Below the pieces are notes generated by a model, which was not told where the DNA came from, did not search any database, and saw nothing but the letters and a program-made list of their open reading frames with translations. Source: Leucobacter sp. UCMA 4100 (GTDB taxonomy: Bacteria; Actinomycetota; Actinomycetes; Actinomycetales; Microbacteriaceae). From it: a stretch of DNA of 64,000 nucleotides. Numbering within the stretch: position 1 is the first letter of the stretch; each line of letters begins with the position of its first letter. The stretch covers positions 744,001 to 808,000 of the forward strand of contig NZ_JAFEUS010000002.1 of assembly GCF_027853335.1 (NCBI RefSeq). Direction: 5' to 3'. Shown here piece by piece: positions 40,893-49,396 of this stretch. A program made the position numbers and the translations under genes.

Positions 40893-42394
40893 TATTTCAT
40901 CCCTTCCCCGCACGGGTATGCGATATTCATGAGAGCTTCGCTCTGTTGCCAAGGCACGAGCCTTGTTTCGAGTCCGGTCGCAGCACACGCGCTCACAATG
41001 GATGCTGCCTCTTGTTCGAGTGAGTCTTGGTCTGTGGCCGTAACAGTGATGAACGCTGAAAATCTCAGTTCTCCTTGTCCTGCAACGAGGTCCCGCTCAT
41101 GCGCTTCAATCGCGTGCCAGTCAGCCTCATTTGCAGCTGACTCAGGCTTTCCTGCTTTGTGCCGGAGGTTCTGGTTTGTCAACCAGGTGCGTTTTTCGTC
41201 TTCGAGCCGCTTCATTGCTTTCCCAATTGGTACCGGAGAGGCAACCAGCATGAGAGTGTGCCGCACCGGCCTCCCGCTTTGGGCACGATTCATCACGAGT
41301 CTCGACATAAAACCTGGATAGGTGTCGTATCGTGGCCACTCATGAATCCAAAAGGTGCGGTGCCATCCTGAGTCAGTTTCAACATAGTTTCGATGCTCTT
41401 CAAGAAGCATCGGGGTTGCTGCGTGCGGTGCGACCCCTTCATGCTCGGTGCCGGTTCGAACGTCCACAGCTTCTTGCGAAGCAGGGTCAATGATGCTGCG
41501 ACCCCAGGCTCCCCATTCGCGAGCATTAATCCACGCAACTCGGCTAAAGCCTGCTTGCAGAAGAGCTTCGTGGACAGTCTGCATTTCGAGCTCGGCGAGT
41601 TTCAACATGCCACGTTTGCCTCCGCCGTACCCTTTCACGAGGTCGTTGACATGTCCTGCAAGCCGAAAAGTGATCGCAAGTTGCGTGCGGTGCAGCACCA
41701 CCTGTTCCCGTGCTAACTCCAAAGCATGCAAATAAGACGCCTGTGCTGCAGTGCCCTGTTTTCCGCGTTCATCGAAATAACGTTGCTCGGCCGCGACGGT
41801 TCCTGGTCTTGTTTGCTCGAGCGTTGTTACTCGCACGATGTGTTCTTTTTGGGTAAAGGAGCCAAGAACTTTAGCCCACTCAAAGATGAGCCAATCTCTT
41901 TCCCCTTCTTCAAGGGTCGATGGAACCCCCACCTGTGGAAGCCCCATACCAGCAGTGGCGATAAGACAAGTTATCGTTGCTGTCTGTTTTAGAGCGTCCC
42001 AAACGACACAAGCTCCGGTATCGGTTTCATACACAAAAAGCCGACCTTGGCGACCTGGAATATCGAGAGCAGCCTCAGGCTCAATCTTTTTCGCTTCCGG
42101 TCTCGCTCGGTATTTCGTGGCTCCAAGTAGTTTTCGCATGTTTCCTCCAAGTTCACGTCCAACGTGCGTAATCAACGCTTCTCCATGCATTTTCAGAAGG
42201 GATAAAGCTGCCAGCCCGCCAGTCAGTGGCAGAAACAGTAAAGCGACGAGAAAGCCTTTCGCGATAACCATGATCCCTGTCCACAAGACAGCAACCGTCA
42301 GCCCGGTAAACCCCGCTGCACTGATGCCATAAACGAGGCCTTGTGACGGCAGCCGACTAAAGCTCATCGGCTGTGAGGTGTAATTAGTAGTCAT
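40892..42394 (-). CDS. SCO6880-like protein (PrgI domain plus VirB4 N-terminal part)
   Basis: 500 residues. Two N-terminal membrane helices (GLVYGISAAGFTGLTVAVLW and VIAKGFLVALLFLPLTGGLA) are the PrgI-type membrane anchor. They are followed by an alpha/beta region matching the VirB4 N-terminal domain (LFVYETDTGACVVWDALKQT, FWIHEWPRYDTYPGFMSRLV). Overlaps the next gene by ATGA. Actinobacterial transfer systems often carry this half of VirB4 as a separate protein; together with the product of 39405 it forms one functional ATPase. Confidence 0.85.
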   Translation of the reverse strand: MTTNYTSQPMSFSRLPSQGLVYGISAAGFTGLTVAVLWTGIMVIAKGFLVALLFLPLTGGLAALSLLKMHGEALITHVGRELGGNMRKLLGATKYRARPEAKKIEPEAALDIPGRQGRLFVYETDTGACVVWDALKQTATITCLIATAGMGLPQVGVPSTLEEGERDWLIFEWAKVLGSFTQKEHIVRVTTLEQTRPGTVAAEQRYFDERGKQGTAAQASYLHALELAREQVVLHRTQLAITFRLAGHVNDLVKGYGGGKRGMLKLAELEMQTVHEALLQAGFSRVAWINAREWGAWGRSIIDPASQEAVDVRTGTEHEGVAPHAATPMLLEEHRNYVETDSGWHRTFWIHEWPRYDTYPGFMSRLVMNRAQSGRPVRHTLMLVASPVPIGKAMKRLEDEKRTWLTNQNLRHKAGKPESAANEADWHAIEAHERDLVAGQGELRFSAFITVTATDQDSLEQEAASIVSACAATGLETRLVPWQQSEALMNIAYPCGEGMK

Positions 42395-43728
42395 CGTTTA
42401 TTTCCAGGCTGGTTGGGGTTTGCAGGCGGGGTCCAACGAGGTTGGTCTGGCGCAGCCTTCGGTGGTGGCGGTGATGCGGGCTGGCTTTGCGGCCTCGTCG
42501 GCGCAGGGGGTGGTGTAGATCCTCCGCCAGGCCCGTGTTTTGGCTGCTCTGGGACTCTGTGCCCGCTGCCACTGCCGCTTGGCGGCTTTGGCCCATTGGG
42601 AGAGTCTTTTTTAACACCCTGTGCTCCAGCGGCCTTAGGCGTTTCTTTCTTCCCCTGTGGCGAACCGCTGCTCGATGAATCACTCTTGGGGCTCGACTTT
42701 CCGCCCCCAGCGGGTCCGCCGCCAGCAGTTGGAGCGGCCTTTGGTGTTCCTCCGCTACCTCCGCCTCCTGGAGAACGGAACCTAGTAGGCACCATCTGCT
42801 GCACTCGTTGCACCTGCTGCTTAGTGCCTTGCGCTGCACGGCTACCTACTTGATCGCCTGCGTCACTACCTCCAACAAAGTTGAAGAAGGTGAACAGCAT
42901 GAGCGGCATAAACGAGACGATGATGAGCCCGATTGACAGGCTCATACCCTGAGGCGACCAAAGAGAATCGACGTTCCCGAACCCAGCTACCACCAGTTTC
43001 ATAGTGCCAAGGACTATGGGTTTTGCCAGCAACATCGCAATCACCGCAGATGCCCATCGTTTCAGCCAGACATCACCGTTCTTCAGTGGTAAAACGACGA
43101 AAGCCAGTGGCGCAAATGCGATCAAGAGCAACAAGACAAAGTCTCGAAATGCGAGCGCGACAAATACAAAAATCAGTCCGATGCTGAGCATCACCATCAA
43201 AAGCAACATTCGAAGAATCGGGCTACCAACTGGAGCGAGGGTGGACACTAGGCCGTTTGTCCAGTTCGCTTCTCCCTCGAACATTTGGAACAGTGTCCCG
43301 ATGCTTCCGTCTCCGTCTTCACCGGTCAGTGTGCTCGTAAAGTGACCCGAGAACTGGTCGACGAAGTCGAGAGCCTGGTACACCAGCCACCATGCGAACA
43401 TCGTTGCAGGGAAAGTTCCCAGACCACCGAAGATAGCTCGCCCGATGAGATCTTTCCGCTGCTTGACTAACGCGATAGAAAGGCCAACGACGAGGACCAT
43501 GAACGAAAGCATCAGGGACAGCCCTAGCCAAACGCCGGCCTCTCCCATAGCGGTTTCCCACATCCCGCCTTCGTTATCGAGGGCTGAGGGTACAAGAACA
43601 ATCTCAGCAAGCCAGTTGATCATGTCGGCTAGCCCGTTTCCGGTCTTTTGCATTCCTTTGCACCATAGGTCGGCGAACCCACAGTCGAAATCGACTGTTA
43701 AGCCGTCTTGTTCCTCAGCCCTCAACAT
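42391..43728 (-). CDS. VirB6/TrbL-like inner-membrane channel protein
   Basis: 445 residues. Seven or eight hydrophobic helices between about 30 and 300 (WLGLSLMLSFMVLVVGLSIA, MLLLMVMLSIGLIFVFVALA, DFVLLLLIAFAPLAFVVLPL) match the TrbL/VirB6 core. The last ~140 residues are Gly/Pro/Ser/Lys low complexity and cytosolic. Starts one base after the previous stop and overlaps the SCO6880-like gene by 4 nt. Confidence 0.85.
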   Translation of the reverse strand: MLRAEEQDGLTVDFDCGFADLWCKGMQKTGNGLADMINWLAEIVLVPSALDNEGGMWETAMGEAGVWLGLSLMLSFMVLVVGLSIALVKQRKDLIGRAIFGGLGTFPATMFAWWLVYQALDFVDQFSGHFTSTLTGEDGDGSIGTLFQMFEGEANWTNGLVSTLAPVGSPILRMLLLMVMLSIGLIFVFVALAFRDFVLLLLIAFAPLAFVVLPLKNGDVWLKRWASAVIAMLLAKPIVLGTMKLVVAGFGNVDSLWSPQGMSLSIGLIIVSFMPLMLFTFFNFVGGSDAGDQVGSRAAQGTKQQVQRVQQMVPTRFRSPGGGGSGGTPKAAPTAGGGPAGGGKSSPKSDSSSSGSPQGKKETPKAAGAQGVKKDSPNGPKPPSGSGSGHRVPEQPKHGPGGGSTPPPAPTRPQSQPASPPPPKAAPDQPRWTPPANPNQPGNKR

Positions 43729-44049
43729 TTACAGCCCCAAGTCCAGGCCGATAATGAAGTGGTACACGGCGGTGATGCTGCCCAAAACGACCAGCCCAAG
43801 GAACACCGGAACGGCTAACCCGCTTGCTTTCTGTTGGGCACCTTGGTTTCCGAAGCCTTTGAACACGATCAGGAGTACAAGGACGATAAGGGCGATAAAT
43901 GCGAGAACGAGCCCGCCACCAAGTATCCAAGACGCAATTTGGTTCAGGAGTGTACCGCCAGGGAAACCAAAATCTGGTGAAATATCGGGCATCTCGTCGG
44001 CTGTAACCACAATTCCTTGTCGTTCGAGTGCATGAACAAGCTTGTCCAT
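43729..44049 (-). CDS. VirB2/TrbC-like small membrane protein (pilin-like)
   Basis: 106 residues with two long hydrophobic helices (IASWILGGGLVLAFIALIVL and LAVPVFLGLVVLGSITAVYH) joined by a polar loop FKGFGNQGAQQKASG. No cleavable signal peptide is obvious; the N-terminal 40 residues are acidic. The plan and position ahead of the TrbL-like gene fit a VirB2/VirB3-type subunit. Confidence 0.65.
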   Translation of the reverse strand: MDKLVHALERQGIVVTADEMPDISPDFGFPGGTLLNQIASWILGGGLVLAFIALIVLVLLIVFKGFGNQGAQQKASGLAVPVFLGLVVLGSITAVYHFIIGLDLGL

Positions 44050-44125
44050 ATTGAACCTTTCTTTCAGTGAGTGAGTTCACCGAAAGATGCGAGGTACCGC
44101 GCAGCACAAACCCACTTAAACGAAA

Positions 44126-44155
44126 GAGGGGCACCACCTTTAGGTGGTACCCCTC
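44126..44155 (-). terminator. Hairpin between transfer gene clusters
   Basis: GAGGGG-C-ACCACC pairs with GGTGGT-A-CCCCTC around TTTA, with one internal mismatch, 18 nt after the stop at 44173. It may attenuate transcription into the 44049 gene. Confidence 0.65.
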
Positions 44156-44172
44156 CAGAGCGAGTTCCTCTG

Positions 44173-44844
44173 TCACACATCAGGTTGGCCAGCGATTCGC
44201 CACACCACTGCTCTGAACCCTGGTGGCGGGTTTAACCGCTGGTTCTGTCTGATGCCAACCAGTCCAGAAGCGAAAGGCACATTTGATTCAATGATGTCGT
44301 GTGTACCGTCGCCATGAACCGCAAGCACCATATAGGTGTGCACTCCCCACGGGTACCCATTTGGAGTCGCGTAGCTTTCGTACTGGACGACATCTCCAGG
44401 ACGGAGTGAACCATCTGACACTTCGAGGAGCCCGGCCGTGATTCGCCCTTCCCTCGCACCGCAGCACCCGAAGTTACCTCCAGCGGCTCCGACCCATCTG
44501 CGAACGCTCACGATGCACTCCCCAGGCATATTGTGTCCTGTGGCCCGGGAGGTACCGACTTCGCTCATAGCGACTTCGAGCATTCTTTTTACGCTCACGT
44601 GCGTCTGCGGCCCGTCTGCCCCAGCACAGTCCGGTGCACACGATCCAATAACTGCGGGACCGGTTGCGCTGACGCTCTGCTCAGGGGCTTGTTCTTCTGC
44701 GGCAGTTTCAGCCGCGAACACACTTGTGACTACAAGCCCTATTAGGATGACCGGGACCAGCAAAAGTACAGCGATGATCCCGAGAATCGCTTTCCAGTGT
44801 TTAGCTGCCGTCGACGCGGCAGCTACCGCTACCGGCGCAGCCAT
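44173..44844 (-). CDS. Membrane-anchored CHAP/NlpC-type peptidoglycan hydrolase
   Basis: 223 residues from ATG 44844 (MAAPVAVAAASTAAKHWKAI). One membrane helix (ILGIIAVLLLVPVILIGLVV), then an extracellular cysteine-peptidase-like domain: ECIVSVRRWV (candidate nucleophile Cys), LRPGDVVQYES, GVHTYMVLAVHGDGTHDIIESN (candidate His and Asn). T4SS operons of Gram-positives carry such a VirB1-like enzyme to open the wall for the channel. Overlaps the preceding gene by 16 bp. Confidence 0.75.
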   Translation of the reverse strand: MAAPVAVAAASTAAKHWKAILGIIAVLLLVPVILIGLVVTSVFAAETAAEEQAPEQSVSATGPAVIGSCAPDCAGADGPQTHVSVKRMLEVAMSEVGTSRATGHNMPGECIVSVRRWVGAAGGNFGCCGAREGRITAGLLEVSDGSLRPGDVVQYESYATPNGYPWGVHTYMVLAVHGDGTHDIIESNVPFASGLVGIRQNQRLNPPPGFRAVVWRIAGQPDV

Positions 44845-45740
44845 TCTGCTGGAAAGTCGCTGACGATGGAGTATGCGACGCCGCATACCCCTCCGTCATC
44901 AGGGGCATCACAGTAGATAGCGAAATGTGCCGGGTATTGGTAACGAGGCGCCGCGCTTTCGCCTTGGATACCGTCGACTTCCAGTAATACCCACCACTGC
45001 GACAACGTTGCACCAGGTGTGTCTGGAGTCATATCGGTCTCGTCTTTGATTTTCGGCACTGCCTTTGGATAAAGCTCGAGCATCTCTGCCTCGCTGAGAA
45101 CTTCGAGAGGCTTTGCTGTGATCTGAAGATCAGGGATCCAAGACAGGTTTTCGTACACCGTAGAGTTTGCAAGAATCCACCACCAGCGTTCCGGGTCATC
45201 TTGCAGCCCAGCCCCATTAACTAACTCATGAAGCGCTTTTTCAGGGGCCCAGTACATTCGTTGAGTCTCTTCAAACGGCTGAGCTACCACCATCGTATGT
45301 ACCTCTCCCTCGGCACCTTTATACGTTGGGGTTGGATGTGTCATACGCTGAATCACCTCGTCGAAGAATTCCTCTCGGGTATTTTTCGCGAGGTTCACAG
45401 TAAATGCGAGCTGAGCCGCTGCAGCTGCTGCTTCTGCAGGGTCTGTCGTTACTGGCATGATCCCGAGACCCCGGTCATCGATTTTCACTCCGGAGCCAGC
45501 AACTGTGTCTTCCTTTGGTTCATCGTCTTCAGCGGGCCGCTCATCAGATTCCGATTCTTGTGGAACCGATTCTTTCGCAGGTTCACTACCAGGATCAGCG
45601 TTAGGCGTTCCTTCGCTTCCACTTTTCACGCCTAAACCGATCAAACCAGCAACCATGACCACGACCACCATGACTACCGCAACGGTGAGCAGTCTACGAT
45701 TTCCCTTCGGCATGGATCGCCACTTATCTTGAATGCTCAT
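44829..45740 (-). CDS. VirB8/TcpC-like conjugation protein
   Basis: 303 residues. Short cytosolic basic start, one membrane helix (LLTVAVVMVVVVMVAGLIGL, about 18-38), an acidic Pro/Glu linker (40-85) and an extracellular domain with NTF2-like features (WWWILANSTVYENLSWIPDL, SQWWVLLEVDG). Two cysteines at YCDAPDDGGVC could pair. The topology is that of VirB8/TcpC proteins that nucleate the channel. Overlaps neighbours on both sides. Confidence 0.7.
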   Translation of the reverse strand: MSIQDKWRSMPKGNRRLLTVAVVMVVVVMVAGLIGLGVKSGSEGTPNADPGSEPAKESVPQESESDERPAEDDEPKEDTVAGSGVKIDDRGLGIMPVTTDPAEAAAAAAQLAFTVNLAKNTREEFFDEVIQRMTHPTPTYKGAEGEVHTMVVAQPFEETQRMYWAPEKALHELVNGAGLQDDPERWWWILANSTVYENLSWIPDLQITAKPLEVLSEAEMLELYPKAVPKIKDETDMTPDTPGATLSQWWVLLEVDGIQGESAAPRYQYPAHFAIYCDAPDDGGVCGVAYSIVSDFPAEWLRR

Positions 45741-46276
45741 AGAGCTTGTTCTCCTTTGATCTCAGCCCCTGCTTTATCCTCAGTGGCACCACCGACATGA
45801 TTCATCTCAACGGAATAGAAATACTCCTGAACTTCGGCAAGCCATGAAGCAACATCTGTGCTGCCAGGGACCATCCAGCTCGGATAAATGTTTTCGTCCG
45901 GTTTATGCTTCGCGGCGTTGCATCCCACCATTTGCACAAAGGCCCTCAACCGTGGCCTCACCATTGCGTAAAGGTTGTAATGAAAGTCGATGGGGCCTTG
46001 TGGGGCGGCCACGGTATCAAACTGCTGCTCGCGGTATTGTTTGACTGCCAGAAGCTCTTGCACCAATGCTTGATGCTGATACCAGCACCGTGGAATCTCG
46101 GCTTCAGGAATCACGAACTGCTCGACGAGCGTCAACACAAATGGGACAAGACTTTGTAGCTCAGCGTGCCGTTCTTCGTCAGACAAGCTCCACCAATCAA
46201 CCGGTGCAGGCGACAAAGACGGCCCTGCTTCATCGAATACGGGCTCAGCCGGGCGCGCACCGCGTTCACGAATCAC
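45737..46276 (-). CDS. DUF4913-like protein
   Basis: 179 residues from GTG 46276 with GGGAG 8 nt upstream; a TTG at 46291 is also open. The central IPRCWYQHQALVQELLAVKQ and AMVRPRLRAFVQM match the W-x-H-x-x-x-x-x-E-L-x-A-L pattern of DUF4913, a family found almost only on actinobacterial mobile elements. Soluble, no known activity. It overlaps the gene upstream and the VirB8-like gene downstream. Confidence 0.7.
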   Translation of the reverse strand: MIRERGARPAEPVFDEAGPSLSPAPVDWWSLSDEERHAELQSLVPFVLTLVEQFVIPEAEIPRCWYQHQALVQELLAVKQYREQQFDTVAAPQGPIDFHYNLYAMVRPRLRAFVQMVGCNAAKHKPDENIYPSWMVPGSTDVASWLAEVQEYFYSVEMNHVGGATEDKAGAEIKGEQAL

Positions 46277-46661
46277 GGCCACAACTCCCAAGGATGTGCT
46301 GCTGCCTCCACCGCAGCATTGCTAGTTCTGCTGGCCAAAGATCAATACCAGCGAGCCCCACAGCATTGGTGAAATCCGCTACAACGAGCAACCGCGATTG
46401 ATGGACAATGGAGACTTCGCTCGCAACAAGTAAACCGAGGACATTCATCATGAGTTCAGAGAGTTCTGCATAGGATACGGACTCTGGCTCGATTAGATAC
46501 TTCTCAAAGCGTTCCAACACGTTCTCCGACATGAAATCGTTCCGCCGCAAGACCGCGCTGCGCAGTTCTTCCACTACATCAAGTGTTCGAAGCTCCTCAG
46601 CAAGCCATTGTCTGGCTTCCTTACGCCGCCTGGTTCTTCTGTGCCACCTTCTTGGCTTCAT
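46266..46661 (-). CDS. Hypothetical helical protein
   Basis: 131 residues from ATG 46661 (MKPRRWHRRTRRRKEARQWL) behind GAGAGGAAAG. Strongly basic N-terminus, then helices (ELRTLDVVEELRSAVLRRND, LGLLVASEVSIVHQSRLLVV) and a short tail WPAELAMLRWRQQHILG. Upstream in-frame starts to 46784 look non-coding. Overlaps the DUF4913-like gene. Unknown role in the transfer operon. Confidence 0.6.
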   Translation of the reverse strand: MKPRRWHRRTRRRKEARQWLAEELRTLDVVEELRSAVLRRNDFMSENVLERFEKYLIEPESVSYAELSELMMNVLGLLVASEVSIVHQSRLLVVADFTNAVGLAGIDLWPAELAMLRWRQQHILGSCGRDS

Positions 46662-46734
46662 GGCTTTCCTCTCGATAGCTAACAACCGAAAGAAACAAGA
46701 CGAAGCGCACCCCTTCCCCTCAAACGAAAGCTGA

Positions 46735-47508
46735 CTACTGGTCGACCGTGAATTCTCCCGTCGAGTAGTCAATGGCATAACCATTCGCTATGTTCAGAAC
46801 GGTTAAGCCAATGTCAATAGTTCCGTCGCATGAACGCATGTCGACCTTCACCGAGCGCGGCACGAGCTCATCGCCTATGTATTGAGGGGTCGCGGCGTAG
46901 TACAAGGGGCACGAATCGTCAGTTTGGCTGTCAAGCCAGGACCTTGCAATAGTCTCGGTGTATGACATGCCACCCGTCTGCGTGGAACCAACGTTCTGCA
47001 TTCTTGTGCCAGAAATTAGGTTTTCTGGGCCGGCCGACCCTCCAAGTGAATCTGCGATCAGATGAGACCGGTTCCAAAACCAGCCTCGATAATCACGAGA
47101 GCCTTCTACGCTTTCTAGGGCGAGGATCGCCACTTCTCTGTTGCCCTGCCAGCCAGGAGGGTCGACTTGAATAGGCAGGCGCCCTTCTTCCTGCGCGAAA
47201 CGCCTCTGAGACAAAGTCAGGTCGGCAAACGCGCACCCCGGCCTGGTAAGCCGGTCAAGAGGGCAATACTCGACCACGCCTGGAGTAAGGGGGTCATAGC
47301 TACGTTCAGCCGGTCCAATCTCTGTCACATAGTCCTCACTCAGGTGAGCAGTTTTCGCTCGAATAGACCCATGGTTTATTTCACTAGCGTGGTCGTCCCC
47401 GAGAAGCTCTGGACTCCAATAAGCAGCAATTCCGACAGCGCAAAGGGCTGCTATCGACAGGAGTAGCTTGAGCTGTTTAACCGCTGAAATGTGTTTGGCA
47501 TCAACCAT
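46735..47508 (-). CDS. Membrane-anchored DNA/RNA non-specific endonuclease (EndA-like)
   Basis: 257 residues. One N-terminal membrane helix (LLLSIAALCAVGIAAYW), then an outside nuclease domain with LDRLTRPGCAFADLTLSQ, VDPPGWQG, and WFWNRSHLIADSLGGSAGPE followed by NLISGTR. NRSH corresponds to the D/N-R-x-H metal/catalytic motif of the beta-beta-alpha nuclease family; the Asn of SGPENLI and the following segment also fit. It would act outside the membrane. Encoded within the conjugation operon. Confidence 0.8.
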   Translation of the reverse strand: MVDAKHISAVKQLKLLLSIAALCAVGIAAYWSPELLGDDHASEINHGSIRAKTAHLSEDYVTEIGPAERSYDPLTPGVVEYCPLDRLTRPGCAFADLTLSQRRFAQEEGRLPIQVDPPGWQGNREVAILALESVEGSRDYRGWFWNRSHLIADSLGGSAGPENLISGTRMQNVGSTQTGGMSYTETIARSWLDSQTDDSCPLYYAATPQYIGDELVPRSVKVDMRSCDGTIDIGLTVLNIANGYAIDYSTGEFTVDQ

Positions 47509-47806
47509 CGTTACTACCGTCTCCAGTATCAGCTCCTAACAAGGGCGGCTCGCCAAGCCCCACTTTCGCTAGCTCGTAGATGTCCCTGCTTTGAGTTTCA
47601 TCGGTATCGAGGTCCAATACGGTACAGTCTCCGGTTCTCATATCACGTTCGATTAAGCGAAACTTCCGTGAAGAATTGCGACCGTATTCTCCTATCACGA
47701 CTCGATCACCAACATTAGGTGCACACGGTGCGCAATTCCATGTCTCCGTTTCGCACTGGAGAATTTGTTTAGCTGGGGCGGGTTCCCCTTTCAATAGATC
47801 TTCCAT
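47501..47806 (-). CDS. Hypothetical small cysteine-containing protein
   Basis: 101 residues (MEDLLKGEPAPAKQILQCET). Three cysteines near the N-terminus (LQCETETWNCAPCAPNVG) and a beta-rich middle (RVVIGEYGRNSSRKFRLIER) like a small barrel. No signal peptide. Overlaps the nuclease gene start by 8 bp, so it may be a cytosolic partner or immunity protein of that nuclease; this rests only on position. Confidence 0.6.
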   Translation of the reverse strand: MEDLLKGEPAPAKQILQCETETWNCAPCAPNVGDRVVIGEYGRNSSRKFRLIERDMRTGDCTVLDLDTDETQSRDIYELAKVGLGEPPLLGADTGDGSNDG

Positions 47807-47933
47807 ACCGAAAAGAATGACTCAAACGCGCATGTTCTGACCTTTAGGAATCAAAGTCTGCAGTGAAGATGCGTCGCCACTCCGATGCGTCATCTTTGAA
47901 GCCTTGCACAGCTTCGTTCCCGTCCAGTGGGCG

Positions 47934-48239
47934 TTAAAGACACGTAGGCATTTCTATGAATCGCGTGCCTCTAATAGATACGTTTTTGTCGCCCCGCACA
48001 ACGGCCCAGAATGCCTGCCAGCGTGCCGTGAATAACGAGTCGTGAGTAGACACCGAGTCACCACCTCTAACGGTGCGAGAGTCAGACGCTTCGACGAGAA
48101 ATAGAGACTCGCCTTTTTCACCATGAACTATGTCTATCTTTTCTTCCCAGGCCCCTGCCAAAACAAAAACCGATAATGCGATCACAGAAGAATAGATAAA
48201 AAGACCGGGTGATACCTTCATGAGCAATTCCATAATCAT
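47934..48239 (-). CDS. Small membrane protein, paralog of 49397 product
   Basis: 101 residues. One N-terminal hydrophobic helix (LFIYSSVIALSVFVLAGAW), then a beta-rich outside part (DIVHGEKGESLFLVEASDSR) with TARWQAFWAVVRG. The start MIMELLMKVSPGLFIYS and the ARWQAFW segment resemble MIWELLMNAPRLIFIPV and VALWSFWGMV of the protein at 49397, so the two are related. Function unknown. Confidence 0.6.
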   Translation of the reverse strand: MIMELLMKVSPGLFIYSSVIALSVFVLAGAWEEKIDIVHGEKGESLFLVEASDSRTVRGGDSVSTHDSLFTARWQAFWAVVRGDKNVSIRGTRFIEMPTCL

Positions 48240-48339
48240 TCTTAATTCCTTCTAGGAGTCATAGTTCTTATTGTCTCCTGCACCTCTGACACCGGCGCAA
48301 CCGAGACGGATTACCTCTCTTTGCCCTCAAAAATGGGCG

Positions 48340-48711
48340 TTAGCTGCCGGAGTCGATCCGGTGCAGGCGGGCTGATTCTTCACGCTCACGCATATTCTTC
48401 GGACGAAGCAACCGGCCGCCTACCCCCGCCCCCACGAACAGCGCTGCCACGAAGAGAGTTGGCGGCAGGAGCCGGTATAACGACGGCTCGATGAATTCAG
48501 CGCCGACGACAAAAGCCAGCCAGAAACCGCCCATCAAGATCAGAAGGCTTGTTGCGAAGAACATCCAACCTTCGGCCGCTGTCATAGGCCACGGAGTCCG
48601 TAGCGGCTCACCTTGGACAATAACGGGCTTACCCATGAGACGCAGTTCGTCGTAGTAACCTCGTGTCTTTCCCATAACCTTCTGCCTTGTTCTCTCTCCA
48701 CTGTTTGTCAT
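48340..48711 (-). CDS. Small two-helix membrane protein
   Basis: 123 residues from ATG 48711 (AAGGA 7 nt upstream). Cytosolic start with basic residues (RTRQKVMGKTRGYYDELRLM), two helices (AEGWMFFATSLLILMGGFWL and LLPPTLFVAALFVGAGVGGR) and a charged tail RPKNMREREESARLHRI. No family recognised; one of a run of small membrane proteins 47934-49804 likely co-transcribed with the transfer genes. Confidence 0.65.
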   Translation of the reverse strand: MTNSGERTRQKVMGKTRGYYDELRLMGKPVIVQGEPLRTPWPMTAAEGWMFFATSLLILMGGFWLAFVVGAEFIEPSLYRLLPPTLFVAALFVGAGVGGRLLRPKNMREREESARLHRIDSGS

Positions 48712-48733
48712 TTTCGTTCCTTTCAAACGGCTG

Positions 48734-49108
48734 CTAAAGCCCCGTAGGCATTCCTAATTTCACGTTTAGCACCCAAGGAAGATAGAGAATCACTGCCAAC
48801 AGACCTAACGCGGCTAACGCCCTGACGGTAAAAATAATCCAGGGAAAAACATAGTCTTCCTTGAGTGACTGGCAAAGGTTAATCAAGACAGATAAGAGAG
48901 ATCCGATTACCAGAGCCGCGATGAGTACAGTTGCGATTGTGAACACAACAGATGCCTCAGTATCTGACCAACTAAGCCCGAATGCTGCCGGGTAGTGCGC
49001 CACCTGAGACGCAATGTATGGCCATGCGAACCAGAGTGCGAGCCCTCCCACACTTCCAATAGTGGGGAGTGTCACTACCGGCTTAGCAAGAATTTCAGTG
49101 GTCTTCAT
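48734..49108 (-). CDS. Four-helix membrane protein
   Basis: 124 residues (MKTTEILAKPVVTLPTIGSV). Three or four hydrophobic segments (GGLALWFAWPYIASQVAHYP, ASVVFTIATVLIAALVIGSL, WIIFTVRALAALGLLAVILY). Little extramembrane mass. Stops 22 bp before the next gene. Unknown. Confidence 0.65.
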   Translation of the reverse strand: MKTTEILAKPVVTLPTIGSVGGLALWFAWPYIASQVAHYPAAFGLSWSDTEASVVFTIATVLIAALVIGSLLSVLINLCQSLKEDYVFPWIIFTVRALAALGLLAVILYLPWVLNVKLGMPTGL

Positions 49109-49117
49109 GCCTGCTAC

Positions 49118-49321
49118 CTAGCCCTCTTCTTCCTCAGCGACGATGCGCTTAAACTCCTGGCGAATGCGCAGCTGCTCGTAGGCCTCGGCATCGTAGCGCC
49201 GCTGCTCTCGTCTGTGCTTAATTTCGTCAGCGAGGGCGCCCGCTCCCCAAGGTACGACGATAACCAGCACAAGCCCGATAAATAGCCATACAAGACCCGT
49301 GCCGAACAATTCCTCAACCAT
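49118..49321 (-). CDS. Small single-pass membrane protein
   Basis: 67 residues from ATG 49321 (MVEELFGTGLVWLFIGLVLV). One long helix, then a strongly charged cytosolic helix (ADEIKHRREQRRYDAEAYEQ, LRIRQEFKRIVAEEEEG). A longer start at 49357 is open but not better supported. Unknown; the coiled tail suggests an interaction role. Confidence 0.6.
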   Translation of the reverse strand: MVEELFGTGLVWLFIGLVLVIVVPWGAGALADEIKHRREQRRYDAEAYEQLRIRQEFKRIVAEEEEG

Positions 49322-49360
49322 ATTCACAACTTTCACACATGACTCTGACGCTGCCACAAA

Positions 49361-49390
49361 GGGGCGGAATACCTCAACGTATTCCGCCCC
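49361..49390 (-). terminator. Hairpin after 49397 gene
   Basis: GGGGCGGAATAC (49361-49372) pairs with GTATTCCGCCCC (49379-49390) around a 6-nt loop, 7 nt after the stop codon, followed by TTTGT on the minus strand. Confidence 0.8.
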
Positions 49391-49396
49391 GCTGCT

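Noticed and set aside
42384-42839. 151-codon frame overlapping the VirB6-like gene tail, same strand
   Set aside because: Arg/His/Gln-rich product from a Gly/Pro/Ser low-complexity stretch and no ribosome site; unlike the nested gene at 35059 it has no realistic composition.
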